In this document: positions 63,065-64,000 of the stretch, piece after piece
How positions within the stretch are numbered: the first letter of the stretch is position 1
Layout of the letters: every line of letters begins with the position of its first letter
NCBI GenBank assembly: GCA_001936135.1
Contig: CP012812.1
Location: forward strand, 310,001-374,000
From: Saccharomycopsis fibuligera x Saccharomycopsis cf. fibuligera
Lineage: Eukaryota; Ascomycota; Saccharomycetes; Ascoideales; Saccharomycopsidaceae
Length of the DNA stretch: 64,000 nucleotides
Direction: 5' to 3'
Position numbers and translations under genes: made by a program
Notes under the pieces: model-generated
Databases searched by the model: none
Seen by the model: the letters and a program-made list of their open reading frames with translations, nothing else
What the model was told of the DNA's origin: nothing

Positions 63065-64000
63065 TCAGCCTAGCAAGTTACCAAGACTCATTTTGTTTGC
63101 TGATGTCTTTGCCATAACTTCACGGATTAATTGGGCCTTCTTATGCTCCGCCTGTCTGGTTTGCTTACCATTTTGGTTTTTTGGTTTTTTGACCTGCAAT
63201 GTGCTACAGAATGTTGAGAACTGGCTGTATGGCTCTCCGAGCTTCTTGGACACTCTAGCAACGGCAACTTGACTGGCTGGATCAGGCCGCTGACCAGTAT
63301 GAGTAGCTTTGTGTCTGTTGAAGTGACCAATGGTTTTAAATCTTTTATCGCAAGTGTCGCACTTGTATTTTCTGACATTCTTTTCAAAGTTTGGATCAGA
63401 TACGAACACTGAAGTGAGCTGCTCAAATTCCGAAAGGTTGGAGGTATTGGCTTTTTGTCTTACTCTGCCCAGTACCAACTCGCTCTGAGGCAAGGACTGG
63501 AGAGTCTTTTCGGCTGTTCTTATGGATGGCTGGTATGACAAAGAAGACATAATGAACTTAAATCCCTGTTCGGGAGTCTTGTTGTTATCGCTACTGCTAT
63601 TAAAGTTGCTATGTTCTAATGGAGACGTGATTGTGTTGCTTATTGGGCTGCTGTTGATGCTGTGTTTGTTCTGTCTCAGCATTGATCTGGTATCTATTGG
63701 CGCCAAATTCATTGGCGCCTGGTATGTGTAGGCAGACCCCGATGCTGGAGTGGGCGCTGGTCCTTGAGCTCTAGCTGGGAACAGGTTTGGATATGATGAC
63801 GATGATGATGATGCCATTGGCGCCATTGGCGTTAGCGCTTGAGGTGGCATCTGTGGCAGTGTCAACCCTGGAATCGGGGCTGTCTTGTTTATGGTGGCCT
63901 TTACCAAAGAATCAAAAGACGGAAGCAGCACACGGGCTCTTGGGGCGGCAACAGGCAACACAACATGGCCGGTGTCATGGACGTTGATGTTGGCGGTTAG
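63065..64000 (-). CDS. C2H2 zinc-finger transcription factor, 3' part
   Basis: The frame is open from the stop at 63065 to the window edge, so the N-terminus lies outside. About 311 residues are visible. They hold one clear C2H2 finger, Y-K-C-D-T-C-D-K-R-F-K-T-I-G-H-F-N-R-H-K-A-T-H-T-G, with Cys2-His2 spacing C-x2-C-x12-H-x3-H, followed by a basic tail. Before it is a Pro/Ala/Ser-rich region with V-L-L-P-S-F-D-S-L-V, a short motif common before the fingers of Stp/Nrg-like factors. A nuclear DNA-binding role is likely. A single finger usually needs a partner or a second finger, perhaps degenerate. Orthologue not assigned. Confidence 0.75.
   Translation of the reverse strand, partial: LTANINVHDTGHVVLPVAAPRARVLLPSFDSLVKATINKTAPIPGLTLPQMPPQALTPMAPMASSSSSSYPNLFPARAQGPAPTPASGSAYTYQAPMNLAPIDTRSMLRQNKHSINSSPISNTITSPLEHSNFNSSSDNNKTPEQGFKFIMSSLSYQPSIRTAEKTLQSLPQSELVLGRVRQKANTSNLSEFEQLTSVFVSDPNFEKNVRKYKCDTCDKRFKTIGHFNRHKATHTGQRPDPASQVAVARVSKKLGEPYSQFSTFCSTLQVKKPKNQNGKQTRQAEHKKAQLIREVMAKTSANKMSLGNLLG

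Noticed and set aside
1-64000. Mobile elements: LTRs, LINE-like ORFs, transposases
   Set aside because: I found no long terminal or inverted repeats with TG...CA-type ends, and no reverse transcriptase, integrase or transposase motifs. The repeats seen are simple-sequence or coding repeats.

Overview
The window is nuclear DNA of a budding yeast (Saccharomycotina), most likely from the CUG-Ser1 ('CTG') clade. Lodderomyces elongisporus or a near relative is my best guess. The reasons are AT-rich spacers full of long A/T runs, Asn/Gln/Ser-rich protein inserts, few short introns with GTATGT and TACTAA(C) signals, TTG-dominated leucine codons in highly expressed genes, and two places where an in-frame CTG sits where Ser is expected (inside the NUP159 repeat and at a Ser of Fms1). 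One ARP7-like position fits Leu better, so the clade call is an inference. I see about 25 protein genes, roughly one per 2.6 kb. I see no tRNA, rRNA, CRISPR, transposon or LTR element.

Layout. 1-6.2 kb: the 5' tip of an unidentified minus-strand gene, an arrestin-like gene and a mitochondrial PPR-type gene. 6.4-9.7 kb: RPC10 (shared RNA polymerase subunit, with an intron), ARG82/IPK2 (inositol polyphosphate multikinase) and TAF10. 9.9-18.5 kb: a DsbA-fold protein, AIM24, an Asn-rich intron-containing gene of unknown role, then an ARP7-like gene head to head with EAF6. 19.7-24.7 kb: a PIN-like membrane transporter and a TPR protein with a very long Asn-rich tail. 25-34 kb: DUG3 (glutathione breakdown), BNA2 (NAD synthesis from tryptophan) and, after a 3.7-kb spacer, NAD-dependent glycerol-3-phosphate dehydrogenase. 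35.6-43.4 kb: PAC2 (tubulin cofactor E), PHR1 (photolyase) and a GPI-anchored yapsin protease. 44.8-53.5 kb: translation elongation factor 3 and nucleoporin NUP159. 54.9-64 kb: a frame-broken alcohol acetyltransferase, a striatin/FAR8 gene, an FMS1/CBP1-type amine oxidase and the 3' part of a C2H2 zinc-finger gene cut by the window edge.

The genes are ordinary chromosomal housekeeping genes and do not form one pathway. Local themes are transcription and chromatin (RPC10, TAF10, ARP7-like, EAF6) and redox, sulfur and NAD metabolism (DUG3, BNA2, GPD). I found no convincing new multi-gene system. The points most worth a second look are: four E-boxes (three of them full RTCACRTG Cbf1-type sites) between the TPR gene and DUG3; an acid-free N-terminal extension on the glycerol-3-phosphate dehydrogenase combined with a degenerate peroxisomal signal; two introns that simple ORF calling misses; the frame break in the acetyltransferase; a 27-base G run; and a Yap-site inverted repeat upstream of the yapsin.
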